50,967 bases of DNA from Porphyromonas endodontalis ATCC 35406 (GCF_000174815.1 NZ_ACNN01000011.1:1-50967), one strand, 5' to 3'; numbered from the stretch's first letter, positions 33,339 through 43,213 are shown. A program made the numbers and translations. Notes: generated by a model not told the origin, from the sequence alone.

Positions 33339-33977
33339 ATGAAAGAAGGGAACAACCTCAAGGCGGTAGAGCAACGCATTGACACTGCCATCCAAGCCCT
33401 CAAAGAGGGGCGCGGCATCTTGCTTGTAGATGACGAAGACAGAGAAAACGAAGGGGATATTATCTATCCTACTTCCAATCTAACAGAGAAAAATATTGCC
33501 CTCATGATACGCGAGTGTAGCGGTATTATTTGCGTATGTATGAAGGATAAGAAGTGCCAAGAGCTCGAGCTCCCGCCCATGGTGCAAAACAACACCTGCA
33601 AAAATCAAACCGCTTTTACCATCTCCATAGAGGCAAGAGAGGGCGTTACTACGGGCGTCTCGGCACGGGACCGTCTCGGCACGATTCAGACAGCTGCTCG
33701 CCCCGGTGCTCGCCCCGAAGATCTCGTTCATCCGGGGCATGTATTCCCCCTTCGTGCTCGTGAGAATGGCGTTTTGGAGCGTAGAGGGCACACCGAGGGC
33801 AGTATCGACATTGTACGTATTGCAGGCTTGGGAGAGACCGCTGTGCTCTGTGAGCTGACCAACGAAGACGGTACTATGGCTCGCCTCCCCGAAATTATTC
33901 GCTTTGGGGAGAAGCACAATATGCCGGTACTTACCATCGAAGATATTGTGGCTTACCGCACAGCCCACAATATCTAA
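33339..33977 (+). CDS. ribB: 3,4-dihydroxy-2-butanone-4-phosphate synthase
   Basis: This 212-aa enzyme converts ribulose 5-phosphate to the four-carbon precursor of riboflavin plus formate. [17 protein letters not shown] carries the metal-binding and catalytic acidic residues. [13 protein letters not shown] and [22 protein letters not shown] (with the His near the end that binds the metal) match the family in order. The length fits a stand-alone RibB rather than the RibBA fusion; no GTP cyclohydrolase II domain follows. It is controlled by the FMN riboswitch directly upstream. Confidence 0.96.
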   Translation: MKEGNNLKAVEQRIDTAIQALKEGRGILLVDDEDRENEGDIIYPTSNLTEKNIALMIRECSGIICVCMKDKKCQELELPPMVQNNTCKNQTAFTISIEAREGVTTGVSARDRLGTIQTAARPGARPEDLVHPGHVFPLRARENGVLERRGHTEGSIDIVRIAGLGETAVLCELTNEDGTMARLPEIIRFGEKHNMPVLTIEDIVAYRTAHNI

Positions 33978-34049
33978 CTCTGAGTGTCCATCACTATTCT
34001 ATTCAGCCGAGGGGAGTGTGAGGGTAAGGGCTTTTTGCTCCGTATGATG

Positions 34050-34057
34050 TACCTTTG
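34050..34057 (+). promoter_or_regulatory. -7 box for the pabB operon
   Basis: TACCTTTG places transcription start near 34062-34064. This argues that the GTG at 34063 is not the real start of pabB and that ATG 34096 is used. Confidence 0.5.
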
Positions 34058-34095
34058 CGGTCGTGTTAGAGAGAGCAATTAGTCCTTCTGCCCCC

Positions 34096-35082
34096 ATGGC
34101 GGCTCACGACCTGCGTCGAGCCATAAATCTTTTAGGATCGCAAGAGAAACCTTTTCTTTTTGCCATCGATTTTGCCGTTCGCGAAGGCTGGGTTTGGGAG
34201 GAGCCATTGGCTCAGCAAGAAGTTCTTTTTAGGGTGGGTTCCTATACCAATGCCCCCCTTACGGCTGAGCTTCCTCCGCTCCCTCCCCATCCTCTACTCG
34301 TGGCACACCCTCTATCCGAGGAGTGCTACCAGGGCAAGTTTGCACGCATCCAAGAGGCTCTATCAAGGGGAGATTCTTTTCTCGCAAACCTTACCATCTC
34401 TACTCCTATAGAGACACCCCTCTCCCTCTCGGAGATATTTTCCCGAGCAGAAGCTCCCTATAAATTGATGGTACCCGGGCGATTCGTCTCCTTCTCTCCG
34501 GAGCGATTCATTCGCACCCAAGGAGGCTGCAAGACCATCGAAACAAACCCCATGAAGGGTACCATAGATGCTGCTACGCCCAACGCCCGAGAGCATATTC
34601 TCCAAGATTATAAAGAGACTGCCGAGCATTATACCATCGTAGACTTGATGCGCAACGACCTTGCACGAGTCGCAACAAACGTGCGCGTGGAGGACTTCCG
34701 TTACATCGATCGGGTAAAGACGCTCCAAGGAGAACTGCTGCAGGTAAGCTCGCGGATTGCGGCCGATCTGCCCCCAAACGCCTCAGAGCACTTAGGGGAT
34801 ATCCTATTCACGCTATTACCCGCAGGTTCTATATCGGGAGCCCCCAAAGAGGCTACCCTACAAGCCATTGCAGAAGCAGAGGGAGAGCCACGCGGTTTTT
34901 ATACCGGAGTGTTTGGCTATTTCGATGGCAAGGATCTTGATACGGGTGTGCTGATTCGTTTTATTGCCGAGCATCCCGATGGATCTCTCCGCTACCACAG
35001 CGGAGGGGGTATTACCATCAACAGCCTTTGCCACGACGAGTACCACGAGGCTATTGCCAAAGTTTACCTCCCCTTTTTCTAA
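34096..35082 (+). CDS. pabB: Aminodeoxychorismate synthase component I
   Basis: This enzyme makes 4-amino-4-deoxychorismate from chorismate, a step towards p-aminobenzoate and folate. From ATG 34096 it has 328 residues starting MAAHDLRRAINLL. The frame is open to a GTG at 34063, but that lies at the predicted transcription start. Family marks are SPERFIR, ETNPMKGTIDA (chorismate-binding), LMRNDLARV, and GSISGAPKEATL, followed by the C-terminal GGGITINS. It is shorter than TrpE-like proteins, as is usual for Bacteroidetes PabB. No pabA amidotransferase gene is adjacent. pabC follows directly. Confidence 0.92.
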   Translation: MAAHDLRRAINLLGSQEKPFLFAIDFAVREGWVWEEPLAQQEVLFRVGSYTNAPLTAELPPLPPHPLLVAHPLSEECYQGKFARIQEALSRGDSFLANLTISTPIETPLSLSEIFSRAEAPYKLMVPGRFVSFSPERFIRTQGGCKTIETNPMKGTIDAATPNAREHILQDYKETAEHYTIVDLMRNDLARVATNVRVEDFRYIDRVKTLQGELLQVSSRIAADLPPNASEHLGDILFTLLPAGSISGAPKEATLQAIAEAEGEPRGFYTGVFGYFDGKDLDTGVLIRFIAEHPDGSLRYHSGGGITINSLCHDEYHEAIAKVYLPFF

Positions 35083-35673
35083 ATGGAGCGTATGGAGGAG
35101 TTTATAGAGACCCTTCGCCTTGAGGATGGGAAGGTACAATTGCAGCCCCTGCACCGAGCACGTATGGAGCGAACGGCACGCGACTTGGGGTTCGTTTGTC
35201 CGCCAATGCCTCCTTTGGAACAACTCTGCCCCGAACCTCTCAGAAAGGGGCGAGTAAAGTGTCGCTTCGTCTATCGAGAGACCATTCGTGAGCTAAGTTT
35301 TACGCCCTATACCCCACGGATTATTCACTCTTTTGCCCCTATGGCACTGCCCGTTGGGTACACATACTTCTACAAGAGTACGGATCGGGAGGTACTCGAT
35401 CGCCTCAAGGAGGGATGCGCGGCAGACGAAGTGCTTTTAGTGGACAGCGAGGGGCGAATTACCGATTGCTCTTTTGCCAATCTCGCTTTCCACCGAGAGG
35501 GACGATGGTACACCCCCGATACGCCTCTTTTGGAGGGGGTACAGCGACAATATCTTATCCAAGAGGGGCTACTCACTCCCTGCACCATCCGAGTTGCAGA
35601 CCTGGAGAGATACGACCAAATCCTACCCATTAACGCCATGCTCCCCCTACCCCTAAAAGACTCTTACTTATGA
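35083..35673 (+). CDS. pabC: Aminodeoxychorismate lyase-type class IV aminotransferase
   Basis: This 196-aa PLP protein of fold type IV is likely to release pyruvate from aminodeoxychorismate to give p-aminobenzoate. The MEEFIETLRLEDGKVQLQPLHRARMERTARDLG start is the family's usual N-terminus. ADEVLLVDSEGRITDCSFANLAF matches the core, with the conserved 'T/S-N-hydrophobic' PLP-phosphate site. It is short for the family (often 250-280 aa). Its start abuts the pabB stop and its end overlaps the next gene by 4 nt (ATGA), so it is translationally coupled on both sides. Confidence 0.85.
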   Translation: MERMEEFIETLRLEDGKVQLQPLHRARMERTARDLGFVCPPMPPLEQLCPEPLRKGRVKCRFVYRETIRELSFTPYTPRIIHSFAPMALPVGYTYFYKSTDREVLDRLKEGCAADEVLLVDSEGRITDCSFANLAFHREGRWYTPDTPLLEGVQRQYLIQEGLLTPCTIRVADLERYDQILPINAMLPLPLKDSYL

Positions 35674-36248
35674 TACAAATTGAGGATAAAATAGTGAGCC
35701 GAGACATCCTAGAGGTGCAGTTTGTTTGCGACTATGAGGCGTGTCGTGGGATATGCTGCGTAGAGGGCGATAGCGGAGCTCCCCTAGAGCATGCCGAAGC
35801 CATCACGATGCGGCGTTTACTCCCTCAGGTAAAGCCATTGCTCAGTGCAGATGCTTTGGAGGTAATACACAGCAAGGGGATTAGCTACATAGATGCCTCG
35901 GGAGACGAAGTTACCCAGCTCGTCAATGGGCGAGATTGTGTCTTTACAACCTACGACGAGGAGGGGCGTTGTCTTTGTGCCTTTGAGAAGATTTATCGAG
36001 AAGGCAAGAGCACCTTCCCCAAGCCCATCAGCTGCCATCTCTACCCCATACGGGTACACAAATACAAGTATTCTACAGCGCTTAATTACGACCATTGGGA
36101 GATTTGCCGCCCGGCATGTGCCCTCGGCAAAAAGCTCGGGATACCTGTCTACAAAGCCCTCAAAGAGCCTCTTATACGAGCTTTTGGCGAAGAATTTTTC
36201 CATCAATTAGAAGAGGCAGAACTGCTCCTCAGCGAAATGCCTCGGTAA
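35670..36248 (+). CDS. DUF3109 cysteine-rich protein
   Basis: This 192-aa protein belongs to DUF3109. It starts with CDYEACRGICC (a C-x4-C-x3-CC pattern near residue 24). Further conserved cysteines follow: CVF and CLCAFEK near 90-105, CHLYPIRVHKYK near 120, and CRPACALGKK near 148. The pattern resembles YkgJ-type metal- or Fe-S-binding proteins, but its role is unknown. The start overlaps pabC by 4 nt. It may be part of the pab operon only by position. Confidence 0.8.
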   Translation: MIQIEDKIVSRDILEVQFVCDYEACRGICCVEGDSGAPLEHAEAITMRRLLPQVKPLLSADALEVIHSKGISYIDASGDEVTQLVNGRDCVFTTYDEEGRCLCAFEKIYREGKSTFPKPISCHLYPIRVHKYKYSTALNYDHWEICRPACALGKKLGIPVYKALKEPLIRAFGEEFFHQLEEAELLLSEMPR

Positions 36249-36266
36249 CCACACCACAGGTCAAAA

Positions 36267-36647
36267 ATGACAAATCATCTAGAACAGATATTCTGTATCC
36301 TGCTATTTTACGCTTTTGGGGAGGCACTTAGCATCCTCATTGGGCACTTTATCCCCGGGAGTGTTTTGGGTATGATCCTCCTATTTGCAGGGCTAAAGGC
36401 AAATATTGTACGGCCTCATCAGGTGGAGAATGTGGCCTCTTTTCTTACCAAGAATATGGGGATTTTCTTTGTCCCTGCCGGAGTGGGATTGATCACGCAA
36501 CTCGACCTTATTCGGGATTATTGGATTGCTATTGTGCTTTCTATGGTACTTAGTACAGTACTCGTACTTGCTGTGGTGGCATGGAGCGAACAAGCCATGG
36601 AACAACGTGCAGAGAAACGTAAACGACGTAAGGAGGGCTCCCTATGA
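36267..36647 (+). CDS. lrgA: LrgA/CidA-type holin-like membrane protein
   Basis: This 126-aa protein has four membrane segments and the family's signature near the second (IPGSVLGMILLFAGL), followed by FLTKNMGIFFVPAGVGLI. LrgA/CidA proteins act with LrgB/CidB partners in membrane permeability and, in some bacteria, pyruvate transport. The C-terminus is basic (RAEKRKRRKEGS). The lrgB start overlaps its stop by 4 nt, showing a coupled pair. Confidence 0.9.
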   Translation: MTNHLEQIFCILLFYAFGEALSILIGHFIPGSVLGMILLFAGLKANIVRPHQVENVASFLTKNMGIFFVPAGVGLITQLDLIRDYWIAIVLSMVLSTVLVLAVVAWSEQAMEQRAEKRKRRKEGSL

Positions 36648-37351
36648 TGCAGCAAATTTTATCGAATCCCTATTTTACTTTGCCCCTCACGCTAGGGATT
36701 TATCTGGGGGCGCAATGGTTTTATCGTCGGGTACATTTCCCCCTCTTTCACCCCCTGCTCGTGACCATTGGACTGCTCATAGGGCTGTTGCTTACCTTCT
36801 CAGTCCCCTACGAGAGTTACGAAAAGGGGAGCCACCTTCTTAGCTTCCTCCTAGGTCCCTCTGTGGTGGCCGTGGGCTACTTGCTCTACAAAGAGAGTGC
36901 CCACCTCAAGGGGCGTGTTGTTTTCATTCTCACCTCTGTTTTTGTGGGGGCGGTAGTGGGGATTGTAAGCGTCGTAGCCATCGCCTACCTATTTGGAGCC
37001 GATAGAGCGATTGCAGCCTCCATGCAACCCAAATCGGTAACAACCCCTATTGCCATGGCTCTTGCAGAACAATCGGGAGGCATCCCGGCACTCACAGCCG
37101 TTGTAGTGGTTATTGCCGGCATCTTTGGGGGGCTCGTGAGTCCTCCCATTTTCCGTCTACTAAAGATTGAGAGTAAGATAGCTAAGGGGCTTGCCTTGGG
37201 GGCGTCGGCTCATGGTATGGGTACGCTCACCGCCATCCAACTAGGCGCTGTAGAGGGGGCTATCGGAGGGCTTGCTATTGGGATTATGGGCTTCTTTACC
37301 TCCATACTCATCCCTATTGCCGATAAGATTTTCTTCTATTTCTTCGGTTGA
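36644..37351 (+). CDS. lrgB: LrgB/CidB-type membrane protein
   Basis: This 235-aa polytopic protein is the partner of LrgA. The family signature is MQPKSVTTPIAMALAEQSGG (residues ~127-146), with GLALGASAHGMGT and the following membrane helix. Six or seven membrane segments are visible. It converges on the GSCFA gene, with only about 30 nt between stop codons. Confidence 0.92.
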   Translation: MMQQILSNPYFTLPLTLGIYLGAQWFYRRVHFPLFHPLLVTIGLLIGLLLTFSVPYESYEKGSHLLSFLLGPSVVAVGYLLYKESAHLKGRVVFILTSVFVGAVVGIVSVVAIAYLFGADRAIAASMQPKSVTTPIAMALAEQSGGIPALTAVVVVIAGIFGGLVSPPIFRLLKIESKIAKGLALGASAHGMGTLTAIQLGAVEGAIGGLAIGIMGFFTSILIPIADKIFFYFFG

Positions 37352-37380
37352 TTTTAGCCCATCTCACCCTCTCGAATAGA

Positions 37381-38271
37381 CTACAGAAGGGGACGATGTT
37401 GGCTGCGGCGGAAGTTTTTTTCAGCCTCTCTCACATGGGGTTCTTCGCTGGGATGGAGCCAACCTGCGAGCAATTTTTGTCGGATAAGATCGATGGCCAA
37501 TTCGGAGGGATGGACTAAGTCTCGAGCATAAAACCGATAGTCTCGGAGCTCGTCCAGCATGATTTCGAAGGCAGGGAAGTAATAGGCTCGAGAGGGAAAT
37601 ACCCCTTCGATCTGCTCGGCCGTACGCAACAAATCGGCTTTACTTCGCATGTTTTCCACAGCTCCATAGCTGCGATAGCGGATGGGGCTTACCGTGATGA
37701 GGAGGTGGAGCTGCTCGTTTCGTTGGAGGATAGGGGTGAGAGCCTGAAGGAGAGCTTGGGTAGATTGCTCAGCACTCAAGCGCAGTTGCCGAAAATCTCC
37801 GGCAGGGCGTTTGTGACAATTCGCTACCACTTCGCCCGTCTCCCTTAGCTCGTAATAAAAAGAGGATCCAAGGGTCAAGAAAAGCCAATCGCCCCTCAAA
37901 AGTTTCTCCCTCCCCACCTCAAGATCGCGATTCATCTGCTCTAGGGCAACACTCTCTTGAGTGTCGGAATAGCGGCTATGATGCATAAAACTTCTGTACC
38001 GCTCCCCATCGTAGAATAGGTGCTGAGGGGTAAAATGGAAAGACTCATCCGCAAGAATATTGAGTGCCCTAGCTAGAGATAGGGGGTTATAGAGGGTGCC
38101 AAAAGGATTTACCGAAATGTCAAATTGATGCTGAAGTAGCCAATTGCCGATATTATCGCTAAAGCAAGAGCCGAGGGAGAGTAGCCCATGGGTATAGCGC
38201 GCCCTGCTCTCTAGAGGGATCCCTTGCCAAGAGACTTCGGTAAAGAATTCATTCTTCATCTTAGGGAGCAA
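37381..38271 (-). CDS. GSCFA-domain protein
   Basis: This 296-aa protein carries the GSCFA domain: LLSLGSCFSDNIGNWL (residues ~30-45), NPFGTLYNPLSLARAL and LFLTLGSSFYYEL. SGNH-hydrolase-like features are the GSCF nucleophile region and the DLVHPSELAIDLIR block near the C-terminus. The family is common in Bacteroidetes; it is suggested to act on polysaccharides or acyl groups, but this is not proven. It follows the thioredoxin-fold lipoprotein by about 20 nt. Confidence 0.85.
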   Translation of the reverse strand: MLPKMKNEFFTEVSWQGIPLESRARYTHGLLSLGSCFSDNIGNWLLQHQFDISVNPFGTLYNPLSLARALNILADESFHFTPQHLFYDGERYRSFMHHSRYSDTQESVALEQMNRDLEVGREKLLRGDWLFLTLGSSFYYELRETGEVVANCHKRPAGDFRQLRLSAEQSTQALLQALTPILQRNEQLHLLITVSPIRYRSYGAVENMRSKADLLRTAEQIEGVFPSRAYYFPAFEIMLDELRDYRFYARDLVHPSELAIDLIRQKLLAGWLHPSEEPHVREAEKNFRRSQHRPLL

Positions 38272-38290
38272 ATGGGGGAGAAGAAAATCC

Positions 38291-39382
38291 CTAGAGGGTC
38301 AGTTCTCGCACTTCGTCCCCTTGGATCATGAAAAACAGAGGCAATCTTTGCACTCCATAACTAGAGGCGGAACGTCCCTCCGGATCCCATGTATTGATCC
38401 AAGGCAGGGTACGAACGGACTGCAACCACAGGCTCTTATCCTGATCCAAAGAGACGAGAAAAATCTCCAATCCCTCCCTTTTTTCTCGCTCGTAAATACT
38501 ACGCAATCGAGAGACGACTGAGGGCGCATCTTCGGCTCCCAAAGCGATGAAGCCAAGAATTACTTTGGGGTGTTGGGCTGCAACATCAGCAAGCGAACGC
38601 TCCACGCCTTTGCTGTCGTACAAGTGAATCGGGGGGAATGCCACCTCTTTGGCTTGCGAGAGGAGCTCCCGCTCGCGAGCCTGTTGTGTTTGTGCCTTAG
38701 ACTTAATGGCCATCCCCAAGAGTGCCTTCTCTTTGAGCATTGGAGTGTAAACGCTATTGGGGCGGAAGGTCTCAAAAGCCGTTGCCACTGCCCCATAGGC
38801 TTGGATATCTTCCTTATTGCCCGACTCGGGGAAGAAGAGGGGGATATTGAAAGGAGCCTGCAAAAGGGCTACAATCGCCGCCATACTGCGTGGCTCGGCA
38901 TAGATAAAATCTTGGAGCAAATGCTGGCGAAGATTCGATACAAGCGAGTCGAGAGCGGCTATGTCTTGTGTCTGCTGGGTTGTCATCTCAAAGGCACGCA
39001 CCTCCTGCTGTATGGCGTAGATCGCCCTGTTTTCTTCATCTGCATTTACGAATTCGAAAGGCATCGCTCCCTCAGCTTTGGAGGAAGTAATTTGCAGTTG
39101 TGTACTACTATCGGCGGAGAAGTAGAGCGATCCAGCCGAGGTGGAGAGCTGATAAAGTTTGGCATCGCCACTTGCCGTGTGATGGAGTGTAAAGCGACCC
39201 TTCTCGATCTTAACAGAGTCCACGAGTTGGGGTTCTCCCACCACTTCGTAGAGATAGAGCATGGAGTTAAGGGTATCGGTCAGCTCCCCACGGACACTAA
39301 ACTGATGACCACTCTGCCTGCAAGCAGAGATAAGGACAAGAAGCATCAAGCCTCCTACAATATGGGTGAAGCGTCTATTCAT
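38291..39382 (-). CDS. DUF4369/thioredoxin-fold lipoprotein without active cysteines
   Basis: The protein is 363 aa from ATG 39382 (MNRRFTHIVGGLMLLVLISAC, lipobox Cys21). An upstream in-frame start reaches into mnmA. Residues ~25-120 form a DUF4369-like domain (FSVRGELTDTLNSMLYLYEVVGEPQLVDSV). The C-terminal ~140 residues have a thioredoxin-like fold of the AhpC/TlpA type (VILGFIALGAED, then LEIFLVSLDQD and the YGVQRLPLFFMI cis-Pro region). The place of the usual WCxxC is taken by ALGAEDAP, so a redox role is unlikely. It may bind a ligand or partner at the outer membrane. Confidence 0.75.
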   Translation of the reverse strand: MNRRFTHIVGGLMLLVLISACRQSGHQFSVRGELTDTLNSMLYLYEVVGEPQLVDSVKIEKGRFTLHHTASGDAKLYQLSTSAGSLYFSADSSTQLQITSSKAEGAMPFEFVNADEENRAIYAIQQEVRAFEMTTQQTQDIAALDSLVSNLRQHLLQDFIYAEPRSMAAIVALLQAPFNIPLFFPESGNKEDIQAYGAVATAFETFRPNSVYTPMLKEKALLGMAIKSKAQTQQARERELLSQAKEVAFPPIHLYDSKGVERSLADVAAQHPKVILGFIALGAEDAPSVVSRLRSIYEREKREGLEIFLVSLDQDKSLWLQSVRTLPWINTWDPEGRSASSYGVQRLPLFFMIQGDEVRELTL

Positions 39383-39396
39383 ATTTTGAGTACAAC

Positions 39397-40548
39397 TTAT
39401 TTCCCTTTTACAATCATACCACTCCCGAAGCAAAGGCGGCTCTCGGGGTCGTAGATTACAGCGTATTGCCCGGGAGCAATACCCTGGATGGGGGTCTCGC
39501 TCACAATGTGATACCCCCTTTCGAGACGGCGGATAGTAGCCCGAACGAACTCGGGAGTATGACGGATCTTGAGCGTAATAGGCACCACCTGCGCCCCCTC
39601 TTTATTGCCAACAGCCCCCTCGGGAGCAAAGAGATCTTCGGTGATAAAATCGAACTTATCCACAAAAATCTCGGTACCATATTGGGTAAGCGGGTCATAC
39701 CCCCGGCTCACAAGTATGATATTTCGTTTGCAGTCTTTCTTTACCACGAACCAGGGTCCGCCACTAAGCCCCAGGCCTTTGCGTTGCCCGATGGTGTGGA
39801 ACCAAAATCCTTGATGTGTACCCAGCGTTTTGCCCGTTTCGTACTCAATGATACGGCCGGGGCGCTTGCCTAGGTAACGCTCAATAAAGTCGTTGTAATT
39901 GATTTTTCCCAAGAAACAAATGCCCTGACTATCCTTTCGGTGGGCATTGGCAAGGCCGGCCTCCTCCGCCACCATACGCACCTGCTGCTTGGTAAGGCAC
40001 CCTAGGGGAAAGAGGAGTTTGGATATTTGTTTGAAATTGATCTGGGCAAGGAAATCGGTTTGATCCTTTACGGGGTCGGGGGCTGTAGCGAGAAAAGTTT
40101 TCCCATCCACCCGAGCGGTAGAGGCATAGTGCCCCGTGGCAATGTAATCGTATCGGTGCCCCACACGCTCCTCGAAGACCCCAAACTTGATGAGTTTGTT
40201 GCACATCATATCCGGATTGGGGGTCAAACCCTGACGCACGCTCTCTATTGTGTACTTTACCACGCGCTCCCAATACTCCTTGTGCAGGTCTATCACCTCA
40301 TAGTGTAACTGGTACTTACGCGCAAGAAGGGTAACCATCTCCATATCCTCCTCGGCAGGGCAATCAATAAAGCCCTCCTCATCTTCCATCCCGATACGGA
40401 TGTAAAACAGGTCGGGACGAAAGCCGGCTTGTAGCAATAGATGCACCGCCACCGAACTATCGACGCCACCCGACGCCAAAACGGCGATAGAGGCATCACG
40501 CGGCACCTCTTGCAGAGTTTCGGGCAAGGGATAAGTAGAGAGTGTCAT
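39397..40548 (-). CDS. mnmA: tRNA-specific 2-thiouridylase
   Basis: This 383-aa enzyme thiolates U34 of tRNA-Lys, -Glu and -Gln. The PP-loop [14 protein letters not shown] lies at about residues 26-39. The catalytic Cys is in [13 protein letters not shown], and the second Cys in [27 protein letters not shown] and the C-terminal APGQYAVIY complete the family pattern. Frames open to 40608, but that would overlap argS; ATG 40548 gives a 10-nt gap and [12 protein letters not shown] as the start. argS lies directly upstream and a tRNA-Gln gene is elsewhere in this window. Confidence 0.94.
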   Translation of the reverse strand: MTLSTYPLPETLQEVPRDASIAVLASGGVDSSVAVHLLLQAGFRPDLFYIRIGMEDEEGFIDCPAEEDMEMVTLLARKYQLHYEVIDLHKEYWERVVKYTIESVRQGLTPNPDMMCNKLIKFGVFEERVGHRYDYIATGHYASTARVDGKTFLATAPDPVKDQTDFLAQINFKQISKLLFPLGCLTKQQVRMVAEEAGLANAHRKDSQGICFLGKINYNDFIERYLGKRPGRIIEYETGKTLGTHQGFWFHTIGQRKGLGLSGGPWFVVKKDCKRNIILVSRGYDPLTQYGTEIFVDKFDFITEDLFAPEGAVGNKEGAQVVPITLKIRHTPEFVRATIRRLERGYHIVSETPIQGIAPGQYAVIYDPESRLCFGSGMIVKGK

Positions 40549-40558
40549 TCGGGAGTAG

Positions 40559-42370
40559 TTACATTCTCTCGGGCATTTCGATACCCAATAGATCCATAGC
40601 TCGGGCAATAATGTCGGCTACAATACGGCTAATATAGAGGCGAGTATGACGTATCGAATCGTCCTCCTCACGCAGTACAGGGCAATCGTGATAGAATGAA
40701 TTGTACCCCTTTACCAGCTCGTATACATAGTTGGCGATAAGGGCAGGACTGAAGCTCTTCCCGGCCTCTGCCACAATAGAGGGATACTCAGAGAGCTGAC
40801 GGATGAGGGCAACTTCGCGGTCGGAATGAGCATTGTCTAACCGAACGGCTGCCTCAGAAGTAAGCGGAGCCTCGGGGGCTTCTCCGGCTACACGCGCCTT
40901 CTCTACAAGAGAGCGGATACGGGCATACGTGTACTGAATAAACGAAGCTGTATTGCCGTTAAAGTCCACAGACTCTTCGGGGTTAAAGGTCATATTCTTG
41001 CGCGGATCCACCTTGAGGATAAAGTATTTGAGATCCCCTAAGCCCACACGGCGGGCTACCTCCTGCATCTCGTCTTCGGGGAGGAGAGCTGCACGCCCTG
41101 CCTCTTGAGCGATGGCTCGTGCCGAGGCAATCATTTCGTCCATTAGGTCGTCGGCATCCACCACAGTACCCTCACGGCTCTTCATCTTACCGTTGGGTAG
41201 CTCCACCATTCCATAGCTAAAGTGTACAAGGCTCTTGCCAAAAGAGAAGCCCAAACGATCGAGAAGGATGGAGAGAACTTTGAAGTGGTATTCTTGCTCG
41301 TTGCCCACTACATAGATCATCTGGTCGATGGGATAGCTCTCGTAACGCATCTTGGCGGTACCGATATCCTGGGTCATGTACACAGACGTTCCATCGGAGC
41401 GGAGTAGGATCTTTTCGTCCAAACCATCGGCCGTTAGGTCTGCCCACACACTACCATCCTCGTGCTTTACAAAAAGGCCTTCGTCCAAACCGCGGAGCAC
41501 TTCGGCCTTCCCTTTGAGGTAGGTCTCACTCTCGTAGTAAATCTTGTCGAAGTCAACACCCAAGCGGCGATAGGTCTCATCGAAACCATCGTACACCCAT
41601 TGATTCATCATTCGCCAGAGGGCAAGCACCTCTTCGTCCCCTGCCTCCCAACGGCGGAGCAGGTCGCGCGCCTCTACCATAGAGGGGGCTTTTGCCTCGG
41701 CCTCTTCCTTGATCATGCCTTGAGCCATGAGGTCTGCCACCTCGGCTTTGTAGTGCTTATCAAAAGCAACATAGAAGTCTCCTACCAAGTGATCGCCCTT
41801 CTTACCGGCACTCTCGGGCGTAATGCCATTACCCCACTTCTGCCACGCAAGCATAGATTTGCAGATGTGAATACCCCTATCATTTACGATATTGGTCTTT
41901 ACTACTCGCTTGCCGTTGGCTGTAAGGATGCGTGCAAGGCTATTCCCCAACAGGTTGTTGCGGACATGCCCTAGGTGCAAAGGCTTATTGGTATTGGGGG
42001 AAGAGTACTCTACCATTACAAGAGGCGACTGCTCTGTAACGGAGGTATGACCCCATGCACTATCGCCATCAATCGCACTCAAAAGCTCAAGCCAAAGAGC
42101 CGTCGAGAGGCTTAAGTTAAGGAACCCCTTTACCACATTAAAATCGGTAATCCAAGGGAATTCGGCTTTGAGGGAGGTACCAATCTCGGTAGCCGTCTCC
42201 TCGGGTTTCTTGCGAGAGAGCTTAAGCAGAGGAAATACAACAAGGGTATAATGCCCTGCAAACTCGGCTCTTGTTTTTTGTATTTGGATTTGATCCGGAC
42301 TCGGGGTTGCGCCGTAAAGCTTCCCCAATGTACTAGTAATAGCTTGATTAAGTGATTCGATGGGAGACAT
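40559..42370 (-). CDS. argS: Arginyl-tRNA synthetase
   Basis: This 603-aa class I synthetase joins arginine to tRNA-Arg. Its marks are the N-terminal additional domain, [20 protein letters not shown] (HIGH signature HLGH), and [16 protein letters not shown]-like [12 protein letters not shown]. The KMSKS region is represented by [16 protein letters not shown], and the C-terminal anticodon-binding DALR domain has SFYHDCPVL and ISRIVADII. Length is normal. It has a well-formed promoter 50 nt upstream and is followed 10 nt later by mnmA. Confidence 0.97.
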   Translation of the reverse strand: MSPIESLNQAITSTLGKLYGATPSPDQIQIQKTRAEFAGHYTLVVFPLLKLSRKKPEETATEIGTSLKAEFPWITDFNVVKGFLNLSLSTALWLELLSAIDGDSAWGHTSVTEQSPLVMVEYSSPNTNKPLHLGHVRNNLLGNSLARILTANGKRVVKTNIVNDRGIHICKSMLAWQKWGNGITPESAGKKGDHLVGDFYVAFDKHYKAEVADLMAQGMIKEEAEAKAPSMVEARDLLRRWEAGDEEVLALWRMMNQWVYDGFDETYRRLGVDFDKIYYESETYLKGKAEVLRGLDEGLFVKHEDGSVWADLTADGLDEKILLRSDGTSVYMTQDIGTAKMRYESYPIDQMIYVVGNEQEYHFKVLSILLDRLGFSFGKSLVHFSYGMVELPNGKMKSREGTVVDADDLMDEMIASARAIAQEAGRAALLPEDEMQEVARRVGLGDLKYFILKVDPRKNMTFNPEESVDFNGNTASFIQYTYARIRSLVEKARVAGEAPEAPLTSEAAVRLDNAHSDREVALIRQLSEYPSIVAEAGKSFSPALIANYVYELVKGYNSFYHDCPVLREEDDSIRHTRLYISRIVADIIARAMDLLGIEMPERM

Positions 42371-42418
42371 CTTATATAGGGATGTATAGTTCGTTGTTAC
42401 CTACTTAGTTTTGTGGAG

Positions 42419-42448
42419 CAAAGTTACGAATTTCTACCTGCAGGGCAA
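42419..42448 (-). promoter_or_regulatory. Promoter for argS-mnmA
   Basis: On the minus strand TTG (42446-42448), 19 bases, then TAACTTTG (42419-42426). It fits the Bacteroidetes pattern exactly, and the argS start is about 48 nt downstream. Confidence 0.75.
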
Positions 42449-42517
42449 GAAGAGCCCCTTTGGGAGGGATAGAAATGTACTCAAAAGAGAAGAAGGGAAA
42501 GATGAGGGAAGAGAGGC

Positions 42518-43213
42518 TTATTTTGAGAGCAGAGCTGCAAGTTTTGCCACCCCTTCGGAAGCCGTAGATTGTATAAAGACAATATCCTTTCGATAGGAGC
42601 TCTCCACAGGCTTCGGATCTATCAGATAAATGGGCGTGGCATGGGGCACATAGGCAAGGAGTCCTGCCGCAGGATAAACGTTGAGCGAAGTGCCAATTAC
42701 CACAAAACAATCTGCTTGGCAAACCGCCTCTGCCGCCGGAGCAATCATGGGTACAGCCTCGCCAAACCAAACAATGAAGGGACGCAACTGACTACCATCA
42801 GGGGCAAGATCTCCCACCTTGATCTCGGGATGCTCCATATCCACGGGGTAAGTAATATCGGGATGGGCAACGGAGCAGTTTTTCAAGATCTCCCCATGCA
42901 AATGGATCACGTGCCGACTACCGGCTCGCTCGTGCAAGTCGTCGATATTTTGGGTTATGATGGTCATCTCCCACTCCTCTTGCAGGGCAGCCAAAGCATA
43001 GTGACCGGCATTGGGTTTGCACCCTACAAAGTCGCGCCGCCTTGCTGTATAAAAATCGAGTACCAACTGAGGATTTTCACGAAATCCCTCTATTGAGGCC
43101 ACCTTCTGTACGGGATACTGCTCCCACAAACCATCGCTGTCTCGAAATGTTGATATGCCACTCTCGGCACTCATCCCGGCCCCTGTGAGGACTACCAAAC
43201 GCTTCTTTCCCAT
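42518..43213 (-). CDS. cobB: Sirtuin-type NAD-dependent protein deacylase lacking zinc cysteines
   Basis: This 231-aa class III sirtuin removes acyl groups from lysines using NAD. GAGMSAESGISTFRDSDGLWE (residues ~11-31) is the NAD-binding start. TQNIDDLHERAGS and the catalytic His in HLHGEI follow. The small domain that normally holds four zinc-binding cysteines reads KNCSVAHPDITYPVDMEHPEIKVGDL, with only one Cys. SQLRPFIVWFGEAVP and IGTSLNVYPAAGL end the pattern. Loss of the zinc Cys occurs in several Bacteroidetes homologues. It has its own promoter. Confidence 0.92.
   Translation of the reverse strand: MGKKRLVVLTGAGMSAESGISTFRDSDGLWEQYPVQKVASIEGFRENPQLVLDFYTARRRDFVGCKPNAGHYALAALQEEWEMTIITQNIDDLHERAGSRHVIHLHGEILKNCSVAHPDITYPVDMEHPEIKVGDLAPDGSQLRPFIVWFGEAVPMIAPAAEAVCQADCFVVIGTSLNVYPAAGLLAYVPHATPIYLIDPKPVESSYRKDIVFIQSTASEGVAKLAALLSK

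Noticed and set aside
42518-43213. Treating the sirtuin as a defence-system SIR2 effector
   Set aside because: It is a compact CobB-type enzyme between housekeeping genes, with no defence partner.
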